From assembly GCA_964017235.1 (NCBI GenBank), contig OZ024940.1, positions 2,542,001-2,606,000 of the forward strand: a stretch of DNA of 64,000 bases. Direction: 5' to 3'. The notes beneath the pieces were generated by a model. The model saw only the letters and a list, made by a program, of their open reading frames with translations, was not told the origin of the DNA and did no database searches. The position numbers and the translations under genes are program-made. The DNA comes from Sabellastarte sp. h YS-2021. Lineage: Eukaryota; Annelida; Polychaeta; Sabellida; Sabellidae. How positions within the stretch are numbered: the stretch's first letter is position 1; each line of letters opens with the position of its first letter. Positions 1 through 11,053 of the stretch are shown here, piece after piece.

Positions 1-380
1 GCTATAATCTTTCCAGCTAACTGGAGGGGTAGGGGGGCATTTTAGCAGTGCCTAATCTCAGTTCTAGTAGAGTCTTCAGCTTGTAAAAGAGAAAACTCTT
101 GTTTTGTTAGATGATATACAGTTATTTGGACAAAACCAGAGTGTTGTACTACTGAGGCCCTGGGATGTCAGGGGTTATTAAGGCATGCATCCTTTTTGGA
201 GGAGGGATTTTATTTTAGTGTTTAATCTCAGTTCTGTGAATGCCTTAAGCTTGTGAAAGAGAAACCCTTGTTTTGTTAGATGATATACAGTTATTTGGAC
301 AAAACCTGAGTAATGTACTACCCAGGCCCTGGGATGACAGGGGTATTAAGGCGTGTACCCTTTTCGGGGGGCAAGTACCT
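1..380. repeat. Two-copy tandem repeat, about 170 bp period
   Basis: Two diverged head-to-tail copies are visible. The block GTTATTTGGACAAAACC occurs at 121 and again at 290, preceded in both by a TTTTGTTAGATGATATACA segment and followed by a GGCCCTGGGATG segment. The left edge may continue outside the window. No coding potential is recognised. Confidence 0.8.
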
Positions 381-892
381 AAACACAAACACTTATAAAT
401 TTTTACACTCCTTAGATCTAGCGATCCTACCAATTAATTTGATGGTCTATAAACAAGCCAAATTTCATGAAAATTTGATCCCAATTTTAAGGGTTGAGTG
501 CTTGCGCGTATATTACCATCTACCTGATTATGTTTTTATGTAGTAAAACATCAATAATACACTTTTTACTTACACTAAGTCACACAATGCACCATCTTTT
601 GATAAAACATTCAATAATTTATACGGTGACATCAGGTAATTCAAGATTTTTATCCTTACATAGTTGTCCTTTAAGGGAGGCACCACATCAGGTGTTGGTT
701 CCTCTCAAGGTGCACACTAAACTTCGCAAGGGGATCAATGTCGAGTCGAGTGCTCAACGCCAATGATATGTACTCGCCACACGCCTGCAGGTTAAACCTT
801 TCAGTCTAGTCATTTCTACATGAATTTGCTTTCAACTAGTACAGCCTCATTGAATAAATGGACACCTCGCATGTTGGTGAACCAGATCCCAA

Positions 893-910
893 CCCCCCCC
901 CCCCCCCCCC
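893..910. repeat. Poly-C run (18)
   Basis: Uninterrupted cytosine run followed by a C-rich stretch to about 940. The rest of 381-1031 is AT-rich sequence in which I recognise nothing. Confidence 0.9.
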
Positions 911-1031
911 AGCCATTCCCACCCACTCCCTTCGCCCCTCAAGCTTGGATATTTTAGCTTAGCTCAGAAGAGCACATGGGAGGTATATTGAACGTGGTCC
1001 CATACGCAAATTGCTATAATACCTGTGTCGA

Positions 1032-1266
1032 TTTAGATTTATTTGTTGTATTACGTCGCGTTCAACAGCCAGGGTCATATTGCGACGGGTAGTTTATGGG
1101 TGGAGGAAACCAGTGCATACTAGTTGGTCAGGATTCTGCTCTGTAAACCATCGGGCATCGGCAAGTAACTACCAACTTTCCAACATAAAGCACCAAGGCT
1201 GAGATTGGAACCGGCGACCTCAAAGGTTGAAGACGATCACTCTAACCGCTACAACACCGAGCCCCC
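1032..1266 (-). mobile_element. SINE type B, tRNA-derived, near full length
   Basis: Read on the minus strand it has a tRNA-like head ending in a box-B-like GGTTC motif, then the type B body and the 3' end GTTGAACGCGACGTAATAC with a TAAATCTAAATC-like tail. The short direct repeat CTGTGTCGA lies at 1023-1031 and 1274-1282 and is the likely target-site duplication. The head is eroded compared with the copies at 28273 and 31388. Confidence 0.8.
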
Positions 1267-1370
1267 TCACCATCTGTGTCGAATGCATCCTACCCAAAGC
1301 GTCCAGCCGAAACACATGGCAAACTCCTTAAATTGGCACGAAGGGTGAATCGAGCAATAGCATTAAATGC

Positions 1371-1690
1371 TGGCCACTCGGCATCAGTGGGCACCGCACT
1401 CACCTAGGAACACAGAGGACGTGGGTTCAAACCCAGGTACAGGCAGATACATAGTGGCTGATTGGACCAGTTGCCATTGCAGCCCTCTGTCATTGGGTCC
1501 TATCTCCAGTGGCAGGCTAAAGAACATCATTGATGTTGAGGATAACGGTGACAACCCTGAGCCTCTGTTTTTCAGTTAGGTGGGGGTGGGGGTGGGGGTG
1601 GGGGGATGACAGCCACTAGAGAGCTTGGGCTGTAGAGTCCTGTAATACAAGAAGGCACATTGGGCCAACTGTAATTATACAATACAAAAA
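1371..1690 (+). mobile_element. SINE type E, tRNA-like head
   Basis: The head contains AGGACGTGGGTTCAAACCC, which fits a Pol III box B. The body contains CTCTGTCATTGGGTCCTA, CAGTGGCAGGCTAAAGAAC and GAGCCTCTGTTTTTCAGTTAGG, shared with copies at 22657, 38030 and 47038. It ends with an A-rich AATACAAAAACAAAAAAA tail. An internal G-run at 1579-1603 is expanded into a (GGGGGT)n quadruplex-type motif. Confidence 0.75.
1579..1606 (+). repeat. G-quadruplex-type (GGGGGT)n run inside SINE E
   Basis: Four runs of at least five G separated by single T. Other E copies have a single G-run at the same place, so the quadruplex motif arose by expansion within the SINE. Confidence 0.7.
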
Positions 1691-3470
1691 CAAAAAAAAT
1701 TACAATTACCAATAAGTGTAGAAGGTCGAATCATATTGAAATCATATCGAAATCGTATGGGTCACTGTCATATGTCTGGGCGACCCCATAGTGTTTTTTT
1801 TGGGAGGGGGGGGGGCAGATTTGGGCACTTTTCTACCCCAGTCCACCCCGACGTGGTATTAGGGGGGGTTGGAGGTTCTCTGCCCAGGCAGTCGTTCTAT
1901 ACGGAACCAGGCCTGTAGGGGCTGCAAGCGGTTAGAGGCCCATATATTTTTCACAGGGTACAGGTGTTAGTAGCGGTGTGTCATGAGATGAGTGAAATAA
2001 GCCCGGTGTAATAATAACATAGGATCACAAGATGTCTATTTTTGCCTTTTTATTTCGTCATTGTGAAGATGGTGTAAGGCTAGCCTGACTTGGGGCTCTA
2101 AAACTGTTCAGTCACGTTTACCAATGAGGTTATGAGGTCGTTCTTGTTTTCTGTTTGTCTGTTTGCAAGCAAAATTTCTAGAAAAAACCTACTGCGCTGA
2201 TGGATGATAAATATTTACAGGGGAGGGGTGGGGGTGGGGGAGTTTGGGGGGAAGGGGTTCTCTTGTTCTTTTAAAATATAATAATAATAAATAATAATAA
2301 TATAAAAACAATATTTTCCTAATGAAGCTAATTTTTGAGATGTCATATTGCCCCTTTTTGTGTCTATGGGGATATATAATACTTTTTGCTAGTTCTCAGA
2401 ATCACAGCCAAATCTCCGATTATCATCCGACAATTCAATGTTTTTATAAACTCACTTGTAATCATCTCTGAAGTTGTGATTCCCTAGTTTTCTATCCATG
2501 AAAGCCGCTGTTCCTCTGATACTAGTTTGCCTCCGGACTGCCCCAAATGTGTAGAAGTGGGGGGGGGGGGGGTGCGAGCTTGTTGCTTAAGGTTTACCTA
2601 AATCATCAGCTTTTGAAGGTTGGAAACGACCATCTTTGCAAGCGAGCCCCCCCCCCCCCCCCCCCTCGATCCAAACTACTTTCATCCAGTCATTTTAATT
2701 GTAAATATTACGTATCGAGACTAACATTTCTGATCATTCGACTTAACTTCTTGCAACCACAACATATTTTGCCAACCCTGTTTGTGATACGGCAAATGGT
2801 TGGGGAAAAAATGCAACCGGCGGGCCTGGTCCATTGAGAAGTCCCCGTGACTTCCAATTGGTCCTCCCCCAGTTGCACAGCTAATTTTCCCAGTTGTAAC
2901 TTACCTTCTTGGTTGTAAGATAACATATGTCAAATTTCAAGGTCCCACGGTTTTCACCCTTTATTTTTTAAACAAAATCAATCTTCGCAAAGCATTTTAA
3001 AAATTGGCATTGTCATACAATTGATCGTTATTGAAAACAGTTGCGTCAAATATAACTCTTCTGAATTAAACACTATATGCATTCGACTCGGTTTGGAAGA
3101 CTCAGACTTTGTTCCTTTAACAGAAGATCTGTATATTGGAACAGACACCCCAGGATGAGATTAAAGAAGCCATAACCAACCCCCAACAGTGACCAGAACT
3201 GGAATATTTTGCAAAATAAATAATCCAAATAACCCCCTCCCCCCTCTCCGTATTTAGAGCCTGCAGAAAGGCTAGCTCTTTCCGTCACAAGACTAAATAG
3301 TTATTATTTCAACAAAAGACCAACTCTTACTACGGATTTGTTAGCCTGGATAAAGTCTCCGGTTTCTGTCCAATTGGTTAAAATAATAATAATAATTTAT
3401 ATTATTCGTCATAATTTTATATCCATAACATAACATTCTCTTTGAAATCCAGGCGCCACTTACTATGCAT
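1691..3470. other. No gene recognised; AT-rich DNA with G/C homopolymers
   Basis: Contains poly-G near 1803 and 2559-2572, a G-rich quadruplex-like stretch at 2219-2257, an (AAT)n tract at 2276-2303 and a poly-C of 19 at 2647-2665. Open frames here are short and have no recognisable domain. Confidence 0.6.
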
Positions 3471-3479
3471 GATTTATTG

Positions 3480-4145
3480 TTGCAAATTCATCAACAACTG
3501 CAGGATTTTCGGTAATATTTCATTAACTACGTAAGCTACTAATATGTTATAGACATCATTGGAAAGGTATTGTAACAGAGCTTCTGCTCGTGTTTGTTGC
3601 ATTAAAATCCATGCAGAAATGGCGGAGTAATCTCAAGTTAAAAATTGAAGTTTTTTTTAAAATATTCACCGGTTCCCCTGTACATATGACAGCCTTTTTG
3701 TGCATTTTTTGTTTAAATATGGACTTATTTAACTCCATCGAGGAAGTATTCACTTCATGACTGTTTATTAGTCTGTCCGTCTGTTTGTTGGCTGGAATAC
3801 ACAAATACATACTGGTTCGTTCTTCATGACAGAAAAAAATCAGAAGATGGGATCTTGGTCCAATTTAGATCCCATTGAAATTTTTTGAGAGTGATCCGGA
3901 TCACCGTCTGGACACCAAAAATGAACAAAGATCCGGATTTTCTCATTTCCTTATTATTGGGCAATTTTTTTGAAAAAGAAAAAAATCTTATTTGACTTGT
4001 TATTCACATAAAACGGTGAATACTATAAGTTAGACATCACATAGACATATATGCGAACAAATACATCGTTCGTGAAGATAAACAATATAATACTGTTATC
4101 CCCATTCGTGTTATATTTTTTCTCGTAGATGTCATTCGGGAAATT
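3480..4145 (+). repeat. Dispersed repeat R, long copy
   Basis: Shares blocks such as ACAGAGCTTCTGCTCGT, TTAAAATCCATGCAGAAAT and AACAATATAATACT with copies at 20960, 22262 and 26285. The class is unknown: no terminal repeats, tRNA head or coding sequence were recognised. Part of the interior (about 3765-3930) resembles repeat X on the opposite strand (GATCCGGATCACCGTCTGG), so this copy may be a mosaic. Confidence 0.55.
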
Positions 4146-4169
4146 TTGTAAATTGAAATAAAATCAAAA

Positions 4170-4400
4170 GGGCCACGGTGGCAGAGTGGTAACACTCTCA
4201 CCTTCCACCTCTGAGGCTGGGGTTCGATCCCCGCAAGGCCTCAAGTGGAAAAGCTGGTAGTTGCTTGCCGATGGTCGGCAGTTTACAGTACAGACACCTT
4301 GACACCAACTGTATGTACTGGCTTCCTCCGCCCACAAAACTACCCGTCGTGATATGACCTGTACAGTGTTGAAAGCGACGTTAACTCCCTAATAAATAAA
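4170..4400 (+). mobile_element. SINE type A, tRNA-derived, full length
   Basis: Head with box A GTGGCAGAGTGG and box B GGGTTCGATCCC, type A body, 3' end GTTGAAAGCGACGTTAACTC and an AATAAATAAATTT tail. Type A is the most abundant family in the window, with about 19 copies. Confidence 0.85.
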
Positions 4401-6032
4401 TTTAAAAATTTTAAAATTTAAAAATTTAAAAAAAATTAAATTATTGAGGAGCCTAGACCAAGGCTATATAAATATATATATCTATAGTCAGCGTTGGATT
4501 CATATATGAAGACCATATTTAAATATTCTAATATGAATAATTTTTTTTGTTATTCTTCAAACTCATCACATGGTGTCTCTCCTTATAAATTGCAACAAAG
4601 AAAGAAAAAGGATTTTAAAGCGCATTAAATTTATATAAATATTTAAACTGCGCAATTACAAATCATCTCTTTGACAAAGGGCAGTTCGCTTAAATATTGG
4701 GGTCCAAGACTGCGGACTTAGAAGTGTCGAATTACTAAATATATTTTTCCATTTATCTGATATCGGTGGATAAATTACTTGGTTTAGAAGGCAGCATATA
4801 GCTATTTTTATATATGCAGCGTATGTTTCTACCTAGAAACTGGCAATTAATTACGCAGCAAGTTATTTGAGTTAAAACAGAATGAGATTTTGTTCGACGG
4901 GAGATTTGATCTCAGAGAAAACATAGCACCTAAAAACCAAAGGGTTAAAAATTCTACAAAATTTTGTTTGAAAACTGGACATTAAAATTCACTGGACATG
5001 TGTTGACTTTGAGAGAGTTCAAGGTCTGTTTTTTTCCTTACAAAGGAAAAAAATGATCAAATTATTTTCTGATGGAGGAGAGTGGTGGTGTATCGGTGTA
5101 AACTACAGGCAAGGAAGTGAGGGAATGTCGTCTTGACCACAAGCACATAATGAGGGAAAACAACAGGATTGGAACCCGTGTCCTTTGGGACGAGAGACCA
5201 AGGTAATTGATTTTAAGGAGAAAAATTTATTTTGTATCATTTGTTTAGCAAGTCGTCAGTAATTTGTACAGATTATTAACTGGAGATAAACATGATTCAA
5301 TAGCATTTTTAAAACTGTAAGAAAACATATCTAGAAATTTTCAACATGCTGAAATTTGTAAAGAATTTTAAATGATAAAAACGAAATTTTTGGGGGTATT
5401 TATTTATTTTTTCATAATTAGTCTAATGTATTTAAATACAGCTTTGCAACTTATTATTTTTTTTTTGCAATTTTTTTGTAACTGTTGAATTATAAAAGCT
5501 TAAAAATTTTCTAATAGTTAAGTTAGTTATAGAAAATGGGTGTTGACAATTGCTAGCTAAGTATTTTTTAAACTAATTATATAATTAAAAAATTTTCATG
5601 ATGAACTTCTAAACATATATTTTATTTTTTTCTAACAAATTAGAATTCTGCACAAAATTTGCTTAATTTTTAAAAATGTGAAAATGTGGTTTAACGGTTG
5701 AATATTTACATATTCAATATTAAACAAAAATTGAAAAAGTTCAAGATATGTTTTTAAAAACGTTTGAAGGCAGCTTAAGTTTTCAATTAAAGTGGTGAAC
5801 TTAAAAAAAACCATGTTTACATATATTCTATATAGAAGGAAAAAAAACATGGATTTACCATTGACAATTTTTAATCATTATTGAAATTTTGCAAAAAAAA
5901 AAATCTTCATAACTGTTAAAACCCTTCTAGATATCTATCTGGAAAGTTTTCCAACGGCTAAGCCAATTTGGTGACATTTTCTACTGTTTAAGGCCTAAAA
6001 TATACTTCTAGAATTGTTTAGTAGTTAAGCCT
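4401..6032. other. No gene recognised; very AT-rich DNA
   Basis: Long A and T runs and short unremarkable open frames. I see no repeat shared with the rest of the window, no tRNA-like element and no coding exon. Confidence 0.55.
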
Positions 6033-6222
6033 AGGTCACAGTTGGATTTTTCACATCCCGTTCAAACAGCCAGGGTCATATATTGGTGACAGGGTCCCTG
6101 GGCATTTGTCACTTGTGGGGACTCGAACCCACACACACACACACACACACACCCACAGGCGATAGCCTGTGATTAGATGCCACACACTTGCCAGCCCGAC
6201 TACGGGCCCACCGAGGACCTCC
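6033..6222 (-). mobile_element. SINE type C, tRNA-derived, with internal CA expansion
   Basis: Minus-strand copy: the box-B region GGGTTCGAGTCCCC is followed by the CTGTTTGAACGGGATGTG-like end. A (CA)n tract at 6128-6154 has expanded from the short CACACA of the family, next to box B. Confidence 0.8.
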
Positions 6223-6397
6223 TAATAGGTAAGCAGAGTGGGTTATAAAAAACTCACAAAACGTGGGGAGTCAAGACTTTCCCAAGAAGCCAGGGAGTCA
6301 GATGAGGGGTGGGGACTGAGGAGGGGGGTGGGGTGGGGCTTTTCCGACTGGCAAATTCATCCGGAATATCGCATAGCTTCTTGTGTGTAAAATCATA

Positions 6398-6613
6398 AAA
6401 AGCCGTTTCTAGAGATTTTTTTTTTCATTTTTTTTGTCTCCGGAGTTTCATGAATTGTGGCGTAGCATAATGAGTATCTGTCTGCTCACTGAAGTTAAGC
6501 AGCAATGGGCTGCATTAGTCCTGATAGGGCGTGACCGCCTCAGTGCACTACTCGTGTCTCTGATGGCTTTGCGGCTCGCGCTAGTAGACCGAAACCCCCT
6601 TTTGGGCCTTGTT
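6398..6613 (+). mobile_element. 5S-rRNA-like SINE
   Basis: From about 6435 it resembles 5S rRNA: GTCTCCGG start, then box-A-like GAAGTTAAGCAGC, an intermediate element and TGACCGCCT, as in the internal control region of 5S genes. Downstream comes a family-specific part with CTCTGATGGCTTTGCGGCTC and the small hairpin GACCGAAACCCCC. Four other copies share the same structure (18900, 30960, 35817, 61548). This copy has a mutated intermediate element. Confidence 0.75.
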
Positions 6614-6721
6614 ATCAAACATAAAAATAAAACAAAGATTTAGAATTTTGGTGAGTAGTTAAGCGTCGGTAACTGTTTTGGTCAGGTTCAATCCATATAC
6701 AGGACACATTTAACTCACGCC

Positions 6722-7014
6722 TGGGGCCGGTTCCCAAAGCCTCCTTTAACTCTCCTTACCAAAGGTCTTCCTCGGAACTTAAGGAGCGAGCAAATGTTCC
6801 TTTAAAAGTTATTAAACATTCCTTTTGAGGGACACTTCCTTGAAATTTAAGGTAGGTCCTTAGCTTCCTTGAAATTTAAGGAAGTTCTCAAGGTCTCCTT
6901 TTCGGATAGATGCTTCGTGAAAATGAGGTGTTTTTTTAAAAGAAGGGAGAAATTCCCCTGAATCCTTGAATTTAAGGTGACCTTAATCTTAAGAACGCTT
7001 CGTGAAACCGGAGC
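6722..7014. mobile_element. MITE with GGGGCCGGTTCCCAAAGC-type termini
   Basis: Left end GGGGCCGGTTCCCAAAGC and right end GCTTCGTGAAACCGGAGC are imperfect inverted repeats. The inner sequence carries mirrored TTTAAGG/CCTTAA blocks. No transposase frame is present, so it is non-autonomous. Confidence 0.65.
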
Positions 7015-7056
7015 TTGAAGTGTGTCAGTCTTTTTTGAAGTTTGTCCATCTTTCGA

Positions 7057-7299
7057 TTTATTTTTTTATTTATTTGGGGTTTTACGTTGCTTTCAACACT
7101 GTACAGGTCATATCATGACGGGTAGTTGGAAGGGCAGAGGAAACCAGTACATACAGTTGGTGTGTCAAGGGTTCTGTACTATAAACTGTGGGCCAACAGC
7201 AAGCAACTACCAGCTTTCCCACTTGAGGTCGGGCCGGGAACCGAACCCCAGCCTCAGAGGTGGGAGGCGAGAGTGTTACCACTCTGCCACCGTGGCCCC
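7057..7299 (-). mobile_element. SINE type A with 14-bp target-site duplication
   Basis: Full-length minus-strand copy ending in the GGCCACGGTGGCAGAGTGG head. TGTCCATCTTTCGA at 7043-7056 and TGTCCATCTTTTGA at 7300-7313 are the target-site duplication (one mismatch). The AT-rich tail is on the left, as expected for this orientation. Confidence 0.9.
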
Positions 7300-7857
7300 T
7301 GTCCATCTTTTGAGTCTTTTGAGTTTCAAATGGATCTAGGCCTTTACGAAAGATCATCTAGGTGGAAACGGAGGGGGGGGGGGGTGTTAGACAAAAAAAT
7401 TTTGCGGATAAACACTGGGAAATTGAGATTTCGTTCCGAGGATGACAATAGCCGCTCTTTTGGAAGCTTTAAATCTCAATGACGTCTTGTGATCGAAAAA
7501 TCAATATTTAATTAGGGTGGCTGGAAGGGCTAATTAACATAAATCTTGTTCGTGTAGTTTTTTTTTTTGTTTTTTTTTTGGCAGTAAAACATGGACATTT
7601 TGCTCAAAAGAGATTTTCAGCCGAGTAAAACTGCGATGTCTTTCCATTAAGCTGTTGTGGTTTGGGCAACAAACCTGAGACCTCATGGCTTTGAGACCAG
7701 TGACTTTAAAATGTGAAGTACTCGTTACGAGAAATATCCCTTCATAAGAAATAGAACATATCTTGTAATGGCATTTTACAATTAACAAATGAAAAGGCTA
7801 GAGAGTACTCTTAGGGCGCAAACCTCCACCCCGGGAGGCACTTCTGAAAAAATTTCA

Positions 7858-8060
7858 GATTTCTTTTTTGTAGACAGAATGTGATCCGGATCTTGCCCGA
7901 AATGTAATCACTTTTTTTGTTTGGTCAGGTTCAATCCATATACAAAATTTAAAGAAGATCTGTTCAATACTTTTTGGACTAACTGTGAACGCGGACAAAC
8001 AGATGGACAGACAGACGGATGAACATACGCAAAAACACAATTCTCTCCAATTGAATGTAA
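7858..8060 (+). repeat. Dispersed repeat X, fragment
   Basis: Contains AATGTGATCCGGATCTTGCC and a GGACAAACAGATGGACAGAC-type CAGA-rich stretch typical of repeat X. The CTCCGCCAAGG end is missing. Confidence 0.5.
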
Positions 8061-8515
8061 TAACAAGTGACATAGAAATTAAAATCAAAAGGTATTGGAT
8101 TAAATATGATTTGGTCAAATAAAAATTTGGAATCCAAGTTATCTATGTAAATAAATTCATCGAAACAATGTCTTTGCAAGAGAATGGGTGGTTTCTTATC
8201 GAGCAAGTGCGAACGTGACAACATCGATTCTCTCTCCAAATATTTATGTTGCGAAGGTTTTTTTTGCAAGTTTGAACAGACTGGGGGGTTAAAAAATGTC
8301 ATTCGATATATAGTATTTTCTTATTAAGTTTTGATTTTTCAGTGATTTGGATGGCTTTTTTCCCGTTAAAAGATTCTCCTTGGAATTTTCTGAACGAAGA
8401 CTCGTCTATTCTTTAACGTCATTTCATTATGTCAGCCATTTGTTTTTATCCAAAGGGGGGGGGGGGGGCAAAAAATTCATTTTTGTCTTATTGGATAATA
8501 TATGCGTATATTTAC

Positions 8516-8932
8516 AAGGGCACTCGGAGAGTGCAGGGCTCCGCCAAGGCGTTTCAATATTGCTTTTGAGTAGTGCAATGATAGAAAAATCCTTTTTAAA
8601 AAATTATTCCTAGATCCAGACGGTGATCCGGATCACATGACTAACGAATTCTTGTCATCTGTTCCTTGTGGCGTTGTCGATATTTCCCTTGAAACTTTGT
8701 TGAGGTATCCGTCAATCACTTTTTCGGGGTTAATTTTGGCACCATTTTTTGTATCCAGTCGGCGATCCAGATGACTCTCAAAATTTAATGGGATCCAAGT
8801 CGGACCAAGACATATCTTCTGATGTTTTTGTTAAAGAAGTTCCAAGCGGTAGTATTTGAGTGATCTTGCTAACAAACAGACAGACAGACAGACGACCGGC
8901 CAAGATAATAATACCATCTTGGCGGAGTTATT
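8516..8932 (+). repeat. Dispersed repeat X, complete-looking copy
   Basis: Starts with GGCACTCGGAGAGTGCAG and GCTCCGCCAAGGCG, has the TCCAGACGGTGATCCGGATC core, a (CAGA)n stretch and ends with ATCTTGGCGGAGTTATTA. The CTCCGCCAAGG start and CTTGGCGGAG end are inverted repeats. No coding frame recognised. Confidence 0.65.
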
Positions 8933-9377
8933 AAATCAGGTATTTAAAACTGCTTTTCAGCCTTAGGCTAATGCTAGTGCACAGATTAACCCGTAGAAAC
9001 TCGTGATTTAATTAGCTGGGCTATGTTGTGTGTAAAAAAAAAACACAAATATGTAATTTGAGGTGGCCATCATTAATATTATAATCTGAATTAAATCAAA
9101 TGAAAGGCAGTTGTTTTTTTATCAAAGTTATCAAATGTAGTTTATAAAGGGATTCTTAGTGCAAAAAGAAAAACAAATAGGGGGGGGGGGGGCAATGGGG
9201 GGAGAGGGGAGAGTCATATTTAAACAGCTGTGTATTTTGACAATAAACACACCAGTTAAAGTGAGGGAGTTTGGGGGGGGGGGGGGCAATTGTAAAATAA
9301 CATTTTAATTGCCCTGGACAGTTATACCATATGTTTTGTTGGGGTCCATAAACAGTCTTTCCAGGGCGCTGAATCAG

Positions 9378-9410
<33 letters not shown>

Positions 9411-9654
9411 ATTTTTTGTCAAAATACTGTTATCCTTAGAGAAATATATCTTTTGACCGTTTGTGAAGTTCATGGTGGGCGCTTTTTTTGATGGGACAGA
9501 AATGATTTCCGTGGTTTAGTAGTGCCATAAAGTTGAAATACACATTAGGTGATTTGCTGGGGGGTTTTTTTGTTGTTGTTTTCAAATATGCTGAAAAAAA
9601 ATTTAATGGAGATAAAATTTATAGAATTTTGCTATATATCCTTATGTGGGCTAC

Positions 9655-9770
9655 GAGAAAAATTGGCAACAGATCCTAAATTGGCAGAAACTAAAAGTCA
9701 GCAGCGAAAGTCATTGTTTTGGCCAATCAGAATCGCTGAAACATTAAGCATACCAATTGGTAAGCTGTAT
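9655..9770. repeat. Fragment related to CCAATCAGAA tandem modules
   Basis: Contains ATTGGCAGAAACT and GGCCAATCAGAATCGCTG, resembling the two-copy module at 59600-59881. Confidence 0.4.
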
Positions 9771-9829
9771 TTTCATTGGTTATGCATTGATATTTGTGAG
9801 CACTTAGAAATCGTGTTTTCGGCCCTTCA

Positions 9830-10011
9830 TTTATTGGGGGTTTTACGTCGCTTTCAACACTGTACAGGTCATATCACGACGGGTAGTTGGAAGGGCGGAG
9901 GAAACCAGTACATACAGTTCGTTAGGGTTCTGTACTGTAAACTGCCGACCAACAGCAAGCAACTACCAGCTTTCCCACTTCAGGCCGTGCCGGGAACCGA
10001 AGCCCGGCCCC
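9830..10011 (-). mobile_element. SINE type A, 5'-truncated, with 14-bp target-site duplication
   Basis: The 3' part of SINE A is intact but the tRNA head is missing beyond the box-B region. TTTTCGGCCCTTCA is repeated exactly at 9816-9829 and 10012-10025. A 5'-truncated insertion with a long duplication is the signature of target-primed reverse transcription. Confidence 0.9.
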
Positions 10012-10290
10012 TTTTCGGCCCTTCAAAAAAACCTCTAAAGTGTCATCCCCCTATCGTCGGGGAAGCTTTTGGCAAAAATAAACCTCGATCGTACGTGGCA
10101 CGTGCGAGAGTTAGGGCCTAGTTCGGGATCCAAAATCCCGTATTTTTTAAGCAGTTGCATTTTCATCAATGATTTTTCGGTTTCCGGTCGAGGATATACA
10201 CCGATAGACAATGAATCAAACAGGACAGTAATGTCTGAAACAAAAGTAAATTGCCAGAAATGCATTTTTTTATTGAATATTAGTGTTCAA

Positions 10291-11053
10291 AGTCAAAGTT
10301 GGGGGGAGGGTTTTACGTTTCCGTTCCAACAGCCAGGGTCATATATTGGGAACAGGGGCGGATTTCACGAAAGGTCTTAGCCCGGTCTCAGACTGAAACT
10401 TGAGACTTTTGTCCCAAATTATTGGAATATTTTACTTGAGCCCATGGGCTCAGCCTTAATGGATTTCACAAAAGGTCTCAGTCTCAGTTTTGGCTGAGTC
10501 ACTGGCTCAAATGTTGAGCCTGGTTGAAAGTGGGCTTAACTTTTGTAAACAAAGGCTCAAATATGGCCGCCATAATTCTTTCTTCACTTCAAAATTTGAA
10601 ATGGCTGAAAATAGGGTACAAGTATATAAAACAACCCCCAGAAGTAGTCTTTGGGTGTTTTTACATGTTTACAAGGTTTCCCATTGCAAAATGGTATTTA
10701 ACCAGAGCTATTATGTGTCAAACAAGGAACATATATGCCATCAGTAGAATATTTTGACTACAAAAAATGGTCACATTACACAGAAAACTGTGGTTATTTG
10801 ATAAGCTTGGTCTCAACTGAGACCCTTCTGTGAAAACCATTTGAGACAAAGACTTAGCTGGGCCAGAAGGCTCAGATTTGAGCCAGTGGCTCAGCCTGAG
10901 ACTGGGCTAAGTCTGAGACCTTTCATGAAATCCGCCCCAGGTGTCCCTCGGCATTTTGTGTCACTTGTGGGACTCGAACCCACGCACAGAGGTGACAGCC
11001 TGTGAATTAGATATGCCACAAACTTGCTAAACTATTAGGGCCACCGAGGACCT
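10291..11053 (-). mobile_element. SINE type C, split by a MITE
   Basis: The SINE runs 10291-10355 and resumes at 10938-11053: CAACAGCCAGGGTCATATAT on the left and CACTTGTGGGACTCGAACCC on the right join into a normal type C element once the insert is removed. Confidence 0.85.
10356..10937. mobile_element. MITE, 582 bp, inserted in SINE C with 3-bp CAG duplication
   Basis: The termini are inverted repeats of about 35 bp, beginning GGGCGGATTTCACGAAAGGT and ending ACCTTTCATGAAATCCGCCC, with further mirrored GTCTCAG/CTGAGAC blocks inside. CAG at 10353-10355 and 10938-10940 is the inferred target-site duplication. Two open frames of about 80 residues at 10490-10757 match nothing I know; no transposase motif is seen. 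Confidence 0.85.

Noticed and set aside
4183..4260. tRNA-like boxes A and B that might be read as tRNA genes.
   Set aside because: The same heads recur in many copies followed by SINE bodies and tails, and they do not close into a clean cloverleaf; they are SINE promoters.
7022..7482. Recurring open frames with the peptide theme HCTGHITTGSWKGRGNQYIQ across the window.
   Set aside because: This is the translation of SINE A in its various copies, not a protein family.
9549..10121. The longest plus-strand frame, 190 codons.
   Set aside because: It runs through a reversed, truncated SINE A and unrelated flanking DNA; no domain.
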